Shown here: positions 27,401 through 38,990 of the stretch, in pieces | Position numbering within the stretch: position 1 is the first letter of the stretch | How the letters are laid out: every line of letters starts with the position of its first letter | Position numbers and translations under genes: made by a program | Assembly (NCBI GenBank): GCA_013399015.1 | Contig: VWZX01004911.1 | Coordinates: forward strand, 1,552,340 to 1,616,339 | Length of the DNA stretch: 64,000 bases | Source: Galbula dea | Lineage: Eukaryota; Chordata; Aves; Piciformes; Galbulidae | Reading direction: 5' to 3' | Notes under the pieces: model-generated | Databases searched by the model: none | Told to the model about the DNA's origin: nothing | What the model saw: only the letters and a program-made list of their open reading frames with translations

Positions 27401-30400
27401 AGATTAGCCTCCAGGAATATCTACAGGTTCATAAATTGAATTCCAGCCATTTGAAACAGTCTCATTTCTAACACTTTGATGATGTAGATCCAGGGAGTAA
27501 CTTCTGTGAAACTATCACAAGGTTTGGGCTTGAATTTTGAATTCTTCTTTCCCCTCAAGCAAAGACAAAGATTTGGCAGCTTCTGCCTCCTGACTAGCTT
27601 TCCTTAGCAAACCCCCAACCCCAACTGGAACTCTTACTCCTAAACCCAAAGCTTGGTGATCTCATGGCTTAGAGTAGAATGAAGTCATTCCTGAAGCTGT
27701 TACATTCCTGCTCCACTGAAGACATTAAGACAGAGAAACCTTCTCAATCCCTTTCTTGCACTGCAAAGATGCCCACCCTGGCTGCTAGACTGTGAAATTA
27801 ATTGGAGGGAGTAACTCTGAACCAGAAAGTCAATGGAAATTAAACAGAGGAATAAACCCCCTTGGCCAGCAGCTATTCAGGTGTCTCCAAGAGATACTGA
27901 GGGTGCAGTGCAGGTTGATGCTCTCAGGCCCAAGAGCCTCCTCAGAGAAAGCTGCTGCTGCAGCAGGGAGAGGAAAAGCAGTGGCAGGGAGGTGATGAGA
28001 GCAGAAGGATTGGGTCACTCCTTGCAAAAAGCAAGCAAGCAGGCAAAGAGGTGGTGGAAGTGCAGAAATGTCAGTGTAGTTTGGGGTGACTGATGAATAA
28101 AACAGCAGTTTGCTCAACAGCTAGAAGGCAGCTACCACAGGGAGCTTCTCTAAGCTGTGCTGGCACCCAGGAGCCACAGAGGCAGCTCTCTGCCTGCAGT
28201 TGTATTGTTCTCAGCTGAGGTTGCTCTCTGAGAAAGGCAGAGCTCAAAAGAGTGAGTGAGGAGGTGACAGAGTCAAACACAGAACAAAGCATGTGCTTTA
28301 TGGACTGTCTTCAGCTCCTGCCAGCAAACTCCTCACCTCCTTGCACAGGGAACAAAGTGACTGCAGCATGAGGCTTCCTCAGCCTCTCCCCAGCCACACT
28401 GCCCCAATCTGTTTCCCAAACAGTCTCAAACATCTCCTGAGCAATATCCTGAGCTGGAATCAAATGCTAACTACTCCTAGGACCAGGAGAACAAGGCAGA
28501 TGTGGAAAATATCCCAGCATGCTGCTGCTGGTTGTGATGCCAGGGCCAGGGCCAGCCCTCTGCTAACATTCCCTGAGCCAAATGAGATTAGAAATCATTT
28601 TCCCTTGTTAAGCTTCAGGAGAAAGCTACAGAGGACCCAAGGCCTCATTAGGAACAGTCCTGTGAGGAGAGGGCTGTAATCCAATAAAAATCAGCTCTGC
28701 TGCAAGTGTCAGCTCCTTCCCTGCTCTTGCTGCAGTTACCCTCCTTTACTTCCAGTCCCTTTTATCTTCAGGCTGAAGTCCTTACAACTCCTGAGGGTTG
28801 TAAGGGCCAAGCTGAGCTCTCCTCCTGCAAAGAAAACCACTGAATTCCTGGCACCTACTGACTTCCACCCTAACCCTGCCCCTGCTCACACCAGCTGCAT
28901 AGCTCCTTTCTGCTTTGGCCCACATGCCAAAAAGGTTGGCTGAGGACCCAAAGTGCCAAATGTTGGCACTTTAGTCTCCTTCATTTTGATATCTCTGAGG
29001 GTGTAAGGTGCAGCATGAACATTCCTGGCATGGTAAAAGATCAGTGAGTCCCTGAGCAAGCTGCTGGGACTTCACTAAGTCCAAAGCAGCCTCTGATTTA
29101 CACCTTCAACAACACTGACTCAACTGATTCTCCTGGTAACAATGTTCTGTTCTCTTTTGATTAGAAAACAACCTCACCACAATTTCTCACAGTCAAGCAA
29201 TACACTTGATGAATATCCTAGTACAGAGCACAGGAACTAGTTGATTAATATGACATTCAGAAAGAAAGATGAATAATTATGTTTCCCTCATCACTCATAG
29301 TGGAAAGCACCAAACTTCAAAGGGGCCTTTGAAACCTTTCCCATGGAGGACACCAGCATCTGAGCACTGAGGTCAGAGCCCAGCTTGTTCTTGGCTAAAA
29401 ATGAAGGGGGTTTGGTTGACAAAAAGTAGGTAGGCTTGGTCTGCTCAGTCTGTAAGGAGAACCAGGAGAAAAGCTAAAGGATGCTGATAGCTATGGGAGT
29501 ATTCAAGAGAAAAACCATTTTTGGTGTGCTGCCTTCACAGTGCTCTGTCCCTGGTCAGACAGGAATCACTGTTGGGACTCCTGAAGTGTGGCACAGAGAG
29601 GAAAAGAAATGTTTAGCAGTCATGTATTACCAAAACCTTCCTGCCATGTGCCAAGCACCTTCACTCCCAGGCACTCCAGGTCAGAACTTGCTTATTCACA
29701 AGCCCCCAGAGTCAGGCAGCAATTCAATCCCACAGCAGGCAGTAGCCACCTGCTTATGTCAGTGATTCCTGAGACTGAAATAAGCTCTTAAAAAGTTGGG
29801 CAGGAGAAAGACAGTTGGGGTAACAATGCTGCCTCCTTAGAGGACTAGGAATCTCCAGGTTTCTTCTTTTTCCCAGGCTTTTATTAGACCAATTAAACCA
29901 ATTTTCCAGCTGGAGACCACTGACCTTGAAAAGCTCCTGTCAGTGACAACAGGTCCCAAGTTTGCCCCATGCTGACAGATTGAGGTAGGAGACATGGGGA
30001 AAAACCAGAGCATGTGGTAAGGGAAAGGGTGTTTGTGCTGAACAGCTAAGAGGAAGCTCTTGCCCCCAGAGATTATCTGCTCAGTGACCCTGTGAACTAG
30101 GAGCTTGTGACCAAGATGCTTGGGTCCTGCTGTTCAACTTCTCCAATGGCCAGATATCAAAGATACATGACTCTGTCACTCATCCCTTTAACTAAATGAG
30201 ACAACTCACAGAGTTCTGAGCTTTGGGTAACTCCTTGGGACAACATCTAGCTTACTGAGAGACACTGAACCTTGTTTAACCTTTGCATGCTGTGAGATGT
30301 GTGTTCAAGCCCATTACTGCAGCCCTGGCTTCAGGACACCAGTAAACAGCTGTAGGTACAAGCCTTCTCTTCCCCCACTGGGAGACAGGAAAACAACCAT

Positions 30401-33400
30401 GCTGGAGGAAAATCTGTTCTGAATGCCTCACTAATGTTCAGTTCTTAATGTCACAAGGAGGCCTAAGTGCCTTTCCAGCCCCATTGTACATGATCTGAAG
30501 GACATCTGTAACATCTCAGGCAGTCATTTCTCTGTCCCTGTGGTGTCCCTTAGCAGAGCTGCAAAATGCAGGAGGCAAGGAAAAAAAACCTCTCCTATTT
30601 CTTCCTCTGCTGGCTGGGGAAGTCTATGGCAAAGCAGCTAATAATGTCAGTCATATGGAGAGCCCTGCAATTAACAACAGGCAAAAGTTCCAGCAGTTAA
30701 TGCACAGGAGCAGGAACTCTAAACATAGCAGAGCTGCATGCTCTCAGACTGTAAATAAAAGCCAAAGCAGGCTCACTTGGACAAACTCTGCAGTTAAGTC
30801 TATTGACTGCTTCAGGGAATCTTTTATACTTGAACTATCACCAGAGCTGCTCCTGCACTGCTGCTCCCACCACTGAGGCTCTGCAGATCCATTCCAAGCC
30901 ATGTGAAAGAGAGCTGGATCTCATGCCAAGCTTCATTTGAAGGGTCCAAGTACTCATGGATAACTAAACCATCATCATCACCACTTCAACATCACCAAAT
31001 TACAACACAAGCCATGGCAGTGTCCATTGAAAGGATCCAATGTGGTACTCACACGGTCTCCTGGAGGCCCATTGGGGCCAGGTGGGCCATCAGTTCCTGT
31101 TAAACCCTGATAAAAAAACCCCAAACCAGAAAGGATTAGAGTGAAAATAGAGAAAGACACTCCTAAGAGCTCTAGGAAGTCCCTGCCACTTCCAAGTGGT
31201 CTTGCCACTGGTGTTTAGTGAGCTGCTGTCCTGCAGCTTAGGCTGGGAAGTTGACTGAATGCTTCCTCTTGCCTGATGCCAAAGAAACTGTGGCTGGCTA
31301 GAACCTGATCCACACTCAGCTACCATGGCAGGTAAGTTGGGAAGGTGGCAAAACTTGACCCTGTGCAGTAACCTGGCCAGAGCTGTAGGGCAAATCCCTA
31401 CAGCAAGCCTCAGCTAACAGGTGAGACTGGATTTCTGAGCTGAGGCTCTATGGGTTTGCTCCAGAACATGCCATCTGATGCCCATATTTCTCACAACACT
31501 TGCAGATCCAGGAGCCAGATTGCTTCTCCAGTAGACACAGAGAAAGTTGATGAGCTTCTTTGGGAGAACACCCATGCCTAGGTGAAATACTTGAAAGATA
31601 TCCAAGGGGAGATGACCAAATACTCACATCTACTCCAGGAAGGCCAGGCAATCCAGCTTCACCAGCTGCTCCAGGCTTCCCTGGTGCACCTTTTGGCCCC
31701 TAAATCAGATAAACAGGCTATTATTTTGAACATAATAACAACAGAAATGTTGCATGTGTGAGGTGGAAGCTCATATGTTAATCTTACACCATGCAACATG
31801 GAAGAGATGAAACTTGCCATGAATCCACATCCAAACCCTCCATTCATTTCAGTTCCACATGCAGTTACCTAGAAGCTGTTTTCAGTAGAGGAATAGAAAG
31901 GGATGGGCTAAGTGACCCCAAACTAAGAGATGTGCCACCTGGTCCAATTTTGAGCCCCCCCTTGTCAGACTGAAGAGCTGAAGAAGACTTAGACCAGTAC
32001 CAAAAATCACCATGGACATATGGTTTGGTGCCAGTTTTGTTGGGAGCTTTATTTCATGCATCTCCTCCACTAGCAATGAAGCAGGAGAATGGGTTTGGCC
32101 CCAGGACCAGTGCTGAGCATCTCCACTCCTGTGGAAATTCCACTGCAGATGAAGGGGAAAGGGCCAGCAAGTCTTAGCTCTTGCACTGCCTCTGTCTCAG
32201 AAGGATCAGCAAGTCAACATCAACCAGAAGATACTTACTGGTGGGCCTGGCAAACCAGGAGGGCCTGGCTCTCCCTAAATGAAAGAGAAAAGACATCAGG
32301 GTTAGTGCTTAATCTCCTGCTGTTGGCTTGTTGCAGCCATGGTGTTCCCAACTGGCAGAGGTCAAGCTTCCCCTCATGCCCACTCCAAGATGCTCTAGAT
32401 CCTGCAGGATCTAATGCAGGAAGACCTTGGATAGCCTTTTCCACACCTACAACAGCAGATCTGGTGAAACTTCCACCCTCATCCTCCCAGAGAGATCCAG
32501 TGCTTCTGAGGAGTGCCTGGCACCTCCAGCTTCTTCCAGGGACACTTAGAAATGATTTCCCATGACAGGGAAAGCAAATGAACAAAGCCCCCAGCTGCTT
32601 CCCACCTAATCCAACTGCCCAACCTGGATTAAACCCAACTTCTAGAACCTGTTACAAAAGCACTAGTTTGTTGGGTTGTTTTTTTTTCCCCCTATCCTAA
32701 TGGAAAGTAACTTTTCTGAAGAGCACTAAAGGTCTTTGGGAAGCAAAGTTAGCAGCCTTTCAATCACTCCTAGCTCAGCCTGCTGTAAAGTCATTCAGGA
32801 GTTCAGGTTGGACCCCAGACAACAACTTGGGTTTTATTGTTAGCCTCCTGGAGCTTAGTTTCCAACCTGATCCCACAGAAAATCACTTTGTCTCCCAGTT
32901 CCAGATGTCTGGATGGGGTCTTCCCCCTCCTGGCTTTAGGGCAAGCACAGTAAATACTGTGAGAGGCTCAGGCACTGTGGGGTCAGCAGAGGGAAAGGGG
33001 CATGGGGAAACCCTGGAAGAAGAAAACTTCCATGGAAAAAGGGTGGTTATTAGCAGAGCAAGGCTAGAAATAACAGCAACCCCTCTGTGGGCCTGATATT
33101 TGGGAGTTAGAAGGCAGTAAGCAAAGGCATTGGAATTTCTAGCATGTTTCTATATTTACCCTGTCAGCAACTGTGCAGCCTGTGGGCAAATCTCTCAAGC
33201 CCAGGCTGCCTTCATTCCCTCAGGGGAGGATTTCTGGACTGCACTGGGAGTTGATCAAGGCACAGAGCAGAGGGGCACTGAACACAGGCATCTTTATGCT
33301 TTTGGCTTGCTGAAGTAACTCCTTTGCTGTCCCTTGCCCACAGGTTTTCCATAAATAGCTATCATTCTTGTAGGTGGGGAAGCTCTTCTGCCAAGGAAAT

Positions 33401-36400
33401 GAAAGGAGCAGTTCTTCTGCAATGAATGCTTTGAAAAGGCAGCTAGAAATGGCAGGAGAGGTGGTTTGTTCCCTTTTCCATCCCTCAAGAGTATCAGCTC
33501 CTTGCATTTTGTCTTGCCTGTGTGGTGGCAACCCATCCAGCAAGGTCAGAGCAGAGTAGAAGTGGCAGGAGGGGTGGTTTGCTTCTCTCTTCCACCCCTC
33601 AAGATTCCCAGCTCCTTGCATCTTCCCTTGCCTGAGTGGTGGCAATCCATGCAGCAAGGTCACTTAGCATTAGCAGAGGCTGGTCAGGACCATCTGAAAG
33701 CTTGATCCTGCCACCCTGGCTCCCTGCAGGACTCTGCAGGAGCACCACAACTGCACTTAGCTGAATCAAAAGCCTAGTCAGTGTTTATTCCTCTAATGCC
33801 AGATGATCAGCAGGAATTAGAGGCAAAGGCTGTCAGCCAAAAGAAATGCTCTCCTGGTGCTATGCAAGAGGGAAGGAAGTTGACTCTTGCTCAGCAAGAC
33901 AAAGCAGGAGATGGAAAGGGGAGGGGGGGGAAAAAAAAGAGGCTTGATGTTTGAAAAGTGACAATTGCTTCTCAGCAGTGTGGGGAATTGCAGCCCCAGA
34001 AGTAACTCCCTGGAACCCTGTTGCTAATTCTTCCAATCCTAACATGCAGTTTCCATTCTTGGGAGGCAAAGATTTGGCTTTGTTACCCAGGAAGAAATGG
34101 GAAGCATGTTCAAGGCTGTGATTATAAAACATTTCAGAGGGACTTCAATGCTGCAGCTTCTACCTAAAGGCAGGAACAAAAGCAGCAGCTTCTAGAAATG
34201 ATCCTTGTGGGGTTCATCCAAGGCTTGGTCAGAGAGATCCTGAGTAACTGAGCTCTGTGCCATGCACTGCTCATGGCCAGCAGGAAGGGACTGCAGGACA
34301 CCTCAGCACCAGTCACCCAGCTCCAAGAGCATTCCTTCAGCTACTCTTCCTGCACAGCATTCATCCCAAGCCCTCTGTGAAGATGATCCCCCTGGTATGG
34401 CTCACAGGGGGAACTCACACAGATACAGGCCAGCAAAGTTCTGACTGTGCTCTAGAGAAAGCAAAGTCTCAGCACTAAAGGAAAGAAGTAAACCAAAGGT
34501 TTCATTTTTGCAGGGGCAGGACTGACACTGCAGCTCAGGATCCACATGCTCCTCTCTCTGAAGGTGTAAAGCAGTGCTGCATTTTCCATGCCATCATTTT
34601 TTGGTGGGTACTGCCAGAAAATAGGCAGCCCTTCAGCTGGAAGGCTTCATGCCTGTGCTCAGCACTAGCCAGAGCCTTGCATGTCTTTGATTCTATGATT
34701 CTTCTGTGCAATTCCTTCAAGGATTCAGTGTCCTGTTCAACAGCAGAATCTATCCTGGAGCCTGGCCCTCAATAGTTGCACCACTTCCCCTGACAACCTA
34801 AATCCAAAGGAGAAATGAAGACCAAGTCTGTTCAAATGAGCCCCACGTCCTGCAGAGCCAAACCTCCAGCCTCAAGCTGGGACTGCAAGGCTTAGCCACT
34901 GGAATACTGATTTATTAGGACCAAGTTCTTTGTATTAATGAGATGTTATTGGGTCCTGTCCCACAGGGAACCTTCCACAAAGCTTTTAGCAGTGGATAAA
35001 AGGGTGTAGGTTCATGTGACCAACATCTCCTCAGGTTCCTGGTTCCTACAGCAATCAGAGGTGATGCTGCTGCTGTTCCAGAACTGAGGTGTAAAATACC
35101 CTGTAGAAAGCAGGAACTGAACAACACAATGACAAGGATTTCTTCCCTTCCAATCACTTATAGGCAGAAGTTGGTTATGACTTGAAGGCTGAAGGGCCCC
35201 ATCCCTCCCAGAGTCTTCTCTTTTGCCCTCTGTCACCCTTTCCTGCAGCCCACTGGCCACACTGCTGTCCTGGGCAGTGACTCCACAGGCTCACTGCTGC
35301 AAACATCAATGGGTGACCTTTTTGCCCTCTTCCAGGGTCTCTCTTTAAGCTTTTATGGCATCATGACTGAAAAGAGAGAGAAACCAGCAAGGCACCAGCT
35401 CTGAACTTTCCATGTTACACAAGCAGAGTGAGATTCTCAGTGAAATGAGTGAAATCTCCATCAGCTGAAAGGAGACTTCAGAGGAACCAGCTACAAATCA
35501 ATGAGGTTGTCTTTGCAGTGCAGCCTTGCTCACAGAGCCACTCTGAAGGCTGCAGACAGAAAAGCTCTTTGTTCCCCATCTACCAGGGAACTCATACCCT
35601 TCTCTTTCCACATTGTTCCCCAAAAGAAAATGACCTGCATGGGATGAATACACTTTTTCAGGGTTGCTTAAAGACCCAATTCCAATAAGTTTACTCCAGA
35701 GAAGCTCTAAACCCCCTGCCCTATTCCATAAGCAGCTTGGAGAGACAAGCACTACTCCAACTGGATGCTGAAGTGGGACTCTACCTCTGCAGAAGGGGTA
35801 TGAGGAGATGCCTGCTGAAATAAAGGGTGCCCATTCCAGCTGCCTTTTGTGCCACTAAAGGCAACTCATGTCTGGAAACACAGGAGCCAGATTCTGACCT
35901 CTCCCATGCCAGGGTACATTAGGGATATCAACAATGTTGAATGAAAACCAGTAAGGGCAGTGTCCAGTGCTGCATATTTGAGTTTCTTGGGGCTTCCCCA
36001 GAAGCATGGATTCTCTCAGTTGTCACATAGACCTCTCTCTGAGCTACAGAACATGCAATGACCCCAGCACATGTCATGCCCATGCACATACTACATTCCC
36101 CTTCCTCCCTGGACACCAGAGAAGAACTATTCCACTTTGGAAGCAGGGTCACAAATCCTTGCATGTACATTAGCTTTGTCCTGAACTCTCTCTTGGGAGA
36201 GTTAATCCCCTAAAGGATCAGCTCCGAAGCACCTGAGGTCACCCAGCACCTCCAGTGGCTGTTTCCAAGCAGGCTGATTCTCCAGGTCCATCCACCTCTG
36301 AAGGATGACCCAAAGGTTGGGGTAGTGGAGAATGAGAGCAGTATCTTGGCTCAGCTGGCTCTGCCTGTGCTCCACCCCTAGCCCTCCCTCTGCCATCCAC

Positions 36401-37750
36401 ATGCCACTCACATCTATGCCGTCCTTGCCAGCTGGTCCAGGGGGTCCTCGTGGTCCAGGAGGGCCTTGGGGCCCTATTCTCTGAAAGGATTGGGGGCAAG
36501 AGAGAGAGGAGAGTTTAATTTTGCATCAGAGAAAACCTCTGGGCTAAATCAGAAAGCAATAGCCATGTCCTCCAGCTCAAACCCTGAACCTCCACTAATC
36601 CTCCATCCCTCAGGGCCCTTTGCCATCCTGGGTGGACTCAGAGGAGCTGCTCTGTGGAAACTCCTTTGGGCTGAACACATCCTCAGGGCTCCCAGCTCAT
36701 TTCACTGGTGGCTTATACTGGGAATCATAGCTAGTCACTGGGCAGCAGATGGATTTGGCTGGGTAGGAAATGGTTCTCAGTACCTCCAGGCACATTGCAG
36801 TTTGGGCAGAGGAGGAAATGCAAAGGCCATGGAAATGAGGTGCCTTAAAAATTAATTGATAATGCCTGGGTGATGGCTTGGGGGAAGAGCCAGGACACAG
36901 CAGAAGGGGAAAGTCTCCTCTCTGAACAGGATGTCACTTGAAAATCTGGGATTTTGGAGAGGGTCTGAGGTGGGGGGAAGGAAAGAAAGGTCCAATAAAT
37001 GACTTCTGTATGGAGAGGGCTCCTGAGAGCAACTTGCTGCAGCTTCAGCGAACAAAGGTTGCATTGTAGCAGCAGCTCTGCTCCCAGCAGATGAGGGCAG
37101 CTCTGAGTGCCCAAGCCAGGCTGCCAAAATTCCTCACTAACACAATGAAAAACCTCCCAGACTTATTTCCCCAGGAAATAACATTAACAGCAGAGAGGCA
37201 AGTTTCATAGAGCTTCATGTCTGAAGTCAGCAAGGGCTGAAGATGCTAATTTTCTATGTGCAACATCTGAAGACTGACTGAGGCAAGAACTAAGACATTC
37301 TGATTCAGTGAAGACCCTTATCAGGAGATCAGCCCCAGTGAGCAAAGAGATTCTCTTCCATCAACAGGTCTCCCCTTTCCCAAGGCTTTCTCTCTCAGAA
37401 ATGCAGCCCTGAATAGGAAGACAATGCTTTCAGAGGCAGTATAAAGCAGCACTTTCTACAGGTGAGGATACAATCTCCAAGCCTACCCACGCAGGTCCAA
37501 AACCAGAGCTGCTTGCTAAGCACTGCCTGTGTAGCAGCACCAGCATCACACCCATTTGTAAGAAGCTTTAGCCTCCAGTAACCTGCCTCTTGCCACATTT
37601 CATCCTGCAGGTACAACACACAGAGATCACTTTTCCCCTGGTGGACTTTTTCCCTGAGGCTAAGACATAAATGAGGCTTCTTACCTGAGCTGATGTTGTG
37701 GCTAAGAGCTGCCAGAGGAAGAGAAGTCCCAGAGCAGAGAATCCAGCCAT
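3258..37750 (-). CDS. COL9A3: COL9A3, collagen type IX alpha-3 chain (complete, 32 coding exons)
   Basis: Subunit of the heterotrimeric FACIT collagen IX, which coats type II collagen fibrils in cartilage and vitreous. Exons 5'-3': 37685-37750, 36412-36480, 32239-32274, 31628-31699, 31053-31106, 27014-27049, 26365-26388, 25810-25863, 25096-25149, 24365-24406, 22903-22959, 21565-21618, 21032-21085, 20487-20540, 19833-19886, 18640-18693, 18175-18228, 17865-17918, 17224-17277, 16495-16539, 15496-15549, 15059-15112, 13756-13809, 12971-13042, 9374-9409, 8343-8387, 7754-7786, 6993-7139, 6270-6324, 5418-5600, 5065-5142, 3258-3433. These sum to 2028 nt (675 aa; human 684). All introns are GT-AG. Layout: signal peptide 1-22, COL3 about 25-159, NC3 160-175 (Cys170, Cys174), COL2 177-512, NC2 about 513-546 (Cys525), COL1 547-656, NC1 with Cys658 and Cys663. 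Segments such as GMPGKDGRDGAPGLDGEK and the Cys-containing NC domains identify alpha3 rather than alpha1 or alpha2. Oddity: Ala replaces Gly at 318. Confidence 0.97.
6270..6324 (-). other. COL9A3: COL9A3 exon 29: NC2 hinge with conserved cysteine
   Basis: A 55-bp exon starting with a whole Gly codon and ending in phase 1 (AAT G|GT). It encodes GKEASEQHIRELCGEMIN, which parallels the human NC2 segment almost residue for residue. Cys525 is the NC2 cysteine involved in chain cross-linking. NC2 continues into exon 30 with EQIALLAANLRKPLSPG. Confidence 0.95.
6672..6785. repeat. 57-bp tandem duplication in COL9A3 intron 28
   Basis: Two head-to-tail copies, 6672-6728 and 6729-6785, both beginning 'acagataagctgtgggtgca'. 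They differ at only a few bases. The duplication is purely intronic and leaves the splice sites at 6324 and 6993 untouched. Confidence 0.9.
7223..7475 (-). mobile_element. CR1 LINE 3'-end fragment in COL9A3 intron 27
   Basis: Begins with the reverse of the CR1 terminal repeat (catagagtcacagaatcatt), then 'aaggctggaaaaggcctccaa', 'gatggtgactccaccactgc' and 'ctgggcagcctgggccaatg', all diagnostic CR1 3' segments. It lies in antisense orientation on the + strand, hence sense on the minus strand. Confidence 0.9.
9410..12970. other. COL9A3 intron 24 (large, non-coding)
   Basis: A 3.56-kb intron between the 72-bp exon 24 and the 36-bp exon 25. No collagen-like triplet exon and no other gene is seen in it. 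Its one identified element is a CR1 copy at about 11630-11985. Confidence 0.8.
11630..11985 (-). mobile_element. CR1 LINE 3'-end fragment in COL9A3 intron 24
   Basis: A roughly 355-bp antisense CR1 segment. It runs from 'aggttaggttggacaagagc' through 'gatggtgactccaccactgc', 'aatgcctaacccctctttca', 'aacctgtcactagtgaccta' and the 'ggagaagg...cttcttctccagg' region. It is longer than the copy at 7223 and shares its core with it. Confidence 0.9.
17224..17277 (-). other. COL9A3: COL9A3 exon 19: COL2 segment with a Gly-to-Ala interruption
   Basis: A standard 54-bp collagen exon flanked by a TCCGCAG acceptor and a GTGAGT donor. It reads GDAARVGAPGEKGPTGLP, where the triplet pattern demands G at the fourth residue. 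The codon at 17266-17268 is GCT (Ala) instead of GGN. The surrounding residues match human GEAGRNGAPGEKGPNGLP, so the frame is sound and this is a single-residue change. Confidence 0.9.
22903..24406 (-). other. COL9A3: COL9A3 exons 10-11: NC3 domain and start of COL2
   Basis: Exon 10 (24365-24406, 42 bp) ends COL3 and encodes GLPGTLHDGGGDLQ. Exon 11 (22903-22959, 57 bp) starts with the codon for Cys170 and encodes CPALCPPGPPG. NC3 thus has the two-cysteine CPxxCP motif seen in human alpha3. The non-54-bp sizes of these two exons mark the break between triple-helical blocks. Confidence 0.93.
26365..26388 (-). other. COL9A3: COL9A3 exon 7: 24-bp microexon carrying a COL3 imperfection
   Basis: Encodes only GKGLPGPP between CCAG and GTAAGT. 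Eight residues cannot be whole triplets: it reads GK, GLP, GPP, a two-residue imperfection in COL3. The same eight residues occur in human alpha3, so this is a conserved kink and not an error. Confidence 0.92.
27050..31052. other. COL9A3 intron 5 (about 4 kb, non-coding)
   Basis: No coding exon, RNA gene or clear transposon was recognised in this intron. Only short low-complexity patches are visible, such as a GCTGCTGCTGCAG run near 27951. Frames that stay open across parts of it show no domain and no splice-flanked structure. Confidence 0.7.
32275..36411. other. COL9A3 intron 2 (about 4.1 kb, non-coding)
   Basis: Separates exon 2 (start of COL3) from exon 3. It contains a 113-bp tandem duplication at 33436-33661 and G/A homopolymers near 33925-33940. 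No other gene is seen. Confidence 0.75.
33436..33661. repeat. 113-bp tandem duplication in COL9A3 intron 2
   Basis: Two diverged head-to-tail copies offset by 113 bp. 'ggcaggagaggtggtttg' in the first matches 'ggcaggaggggtggtttg' in the second, and both end in CAAGGTCA at 33541-33548 and 33654-33661. Point differences throughout indicate an old duplication rather than an assembly error. Confidence 0.85.
37685..37750 (-). other. COL9A3: COL9A3 exon 1: start codon and signal peptide
   Basis: ATG at 37748-37750 in a GCACCATGG context, a strong Kozak match. The 22 codons (MAGFSALGLLFLWQLLATTS then AQ) form a typical secretion signal with a leucine-rich core, and the exon ends at CAG|GTAAGA. Human alpha3 likewise starts MAG and ends its signal exon in AQ, followed by R at the start of exon 2. 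Confidence 0.95.
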
Positions 37751-38000
37751 GGTGCCCAGGCTCTGCCTCTCTTTGCTCCTCCTGGGCAGCTAAACCCTTT
37801 CTCCTCCAGGGTCCAGCAGATCCCTCCCCTCCTGGTCTCAGCTTACAAACCAGAGGCTCCTCGCCTCCAGATAAACCTGTGGCTCCAGCTGGAGGGACAG
37901 AGCTCAGCAGCACAGGCAAGAGGGGCCGAGCTGGGAGGAGAGAGGAGGTTTGGGAAGGAGGTGGGAGAAGGAGGGGGAGCAGCAGTCAATCAGGAAGAGA
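37751..38000 (-). promoter_or_regulatory. COL9A3 5' flank / probable promoter
   Basis: Sequence just upstream of the COL9A3 ATG. On the gene strand it is purine-rich with G-rich blocks (for example the complement of ccctcccct near 37823 and of the tract around 37950-37980) that could serve as Sp1-like sites. I see no convincing TATA box. The transcription start cannot be placed from sequence alone. Confidence 0.5.
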
Positions 38001-38764
38001 AGTTCTCATTCATGCCCTGCTGGGCAGCCCCAGACTTGAGCAAACAGCCTGCAGAAGGGCTGGACTTGTAGACTCACCACAGGAACAAAATTCAGCTGCT
38101 CCAGCTGGAGATAAAGATGTTCCTTAGGTCCCAGCTAGGCTGTTTCTCAAAGCCCATCACCATCTCAGTGCTGGGCAGATAAAAAGCAACAAGGGAGTGA
38201 GAGTTAGCCAGTGCCTGAGGCTATCTCACTTCACTGGAGAATTGAATAGACCTGCAATGAGTGCAAGCAGCACTCCAGAGAAATGCACTTACTGCTGTGA
38301 GAGCTGCTTTATTAGCTCTGGAGATGCATTCACTTCTGTTTGGGTTTGGGGCTTTTTCTTCAGGGAGATTTAAAGAATGCCAACTGATTTCTTGAGCAAG
38401 TGAGGAATCCTGAGCAGAGAATAGATGACAAACAGATACAAGGAGGAAGAAAAAAGGAGAAGTGTTCTCAGAGCCACAAAAAAACCAGAATTGCCTTTGA
38501 AATATTTGGAAGGAAGGAAAAGGATAACAGTTCCCAGGCAGGTGATCCCCAATGGCAACCTATTCATGAAGAGGCATCTCCTGCTAATAGCTTTCTGCTG
38601 CCCTTTATCAACTGGAGACTTTTTCACCCAAAGCAGAGCTTGGATTTGGAAGCAAACAGTAGCAAGATTCAACAGGACTGAAATGAGACAGCTCACTGGG
38701 TGAGCAAGAGGAGAGAAGGGGAAAAGCAAAGCTTAAGAAATGAAATATCAGGTTTCAGTTTGGC

Positions 38765-38990
38765 ATCATAGGATCATAGCATTGTCAGAGTTGGAAGGGA
38801 CCTCAAAGATCATCCAGTTCCAACCCCCCCTGCCTGGCAGGGACACCAGCCACTAGATGAGGTTACCCAGGGCCCCATCAAGCCTGGTCTTAAAAGCTTC
38901 CAGGGATGAGGCTTCCACAACCTCTCTGGGCAACCTGTTCCACTGCCTAACCACCCTCATAGTGAAGAACTTCTTCCTAATATCCATCCT
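38765..38990 (-). mobile_element. CR1 LINE 3'-end fragment between COL9A3 and OGFR
   Basis: Starts with the reverse of the terminal repeat (catcataggatcatagc), then GAGTTGGAAGGGACC, 'catccagttccaacc', 'tgggcaacctgttcc' and 'gaagaacttcttcctaat'. It is nearly identical over 200 bp to the copy at 521-735, so both come from one subfamily and are probably young. Confidence 0.9.

Noticed and set aside
34676..34702. Short 'gattctatgattctt' stretch resembling the CR1 terminal 8-bp repeat
   Set aside because: About 15 bp with no CR1 sequence upstream of it. Too short to call.
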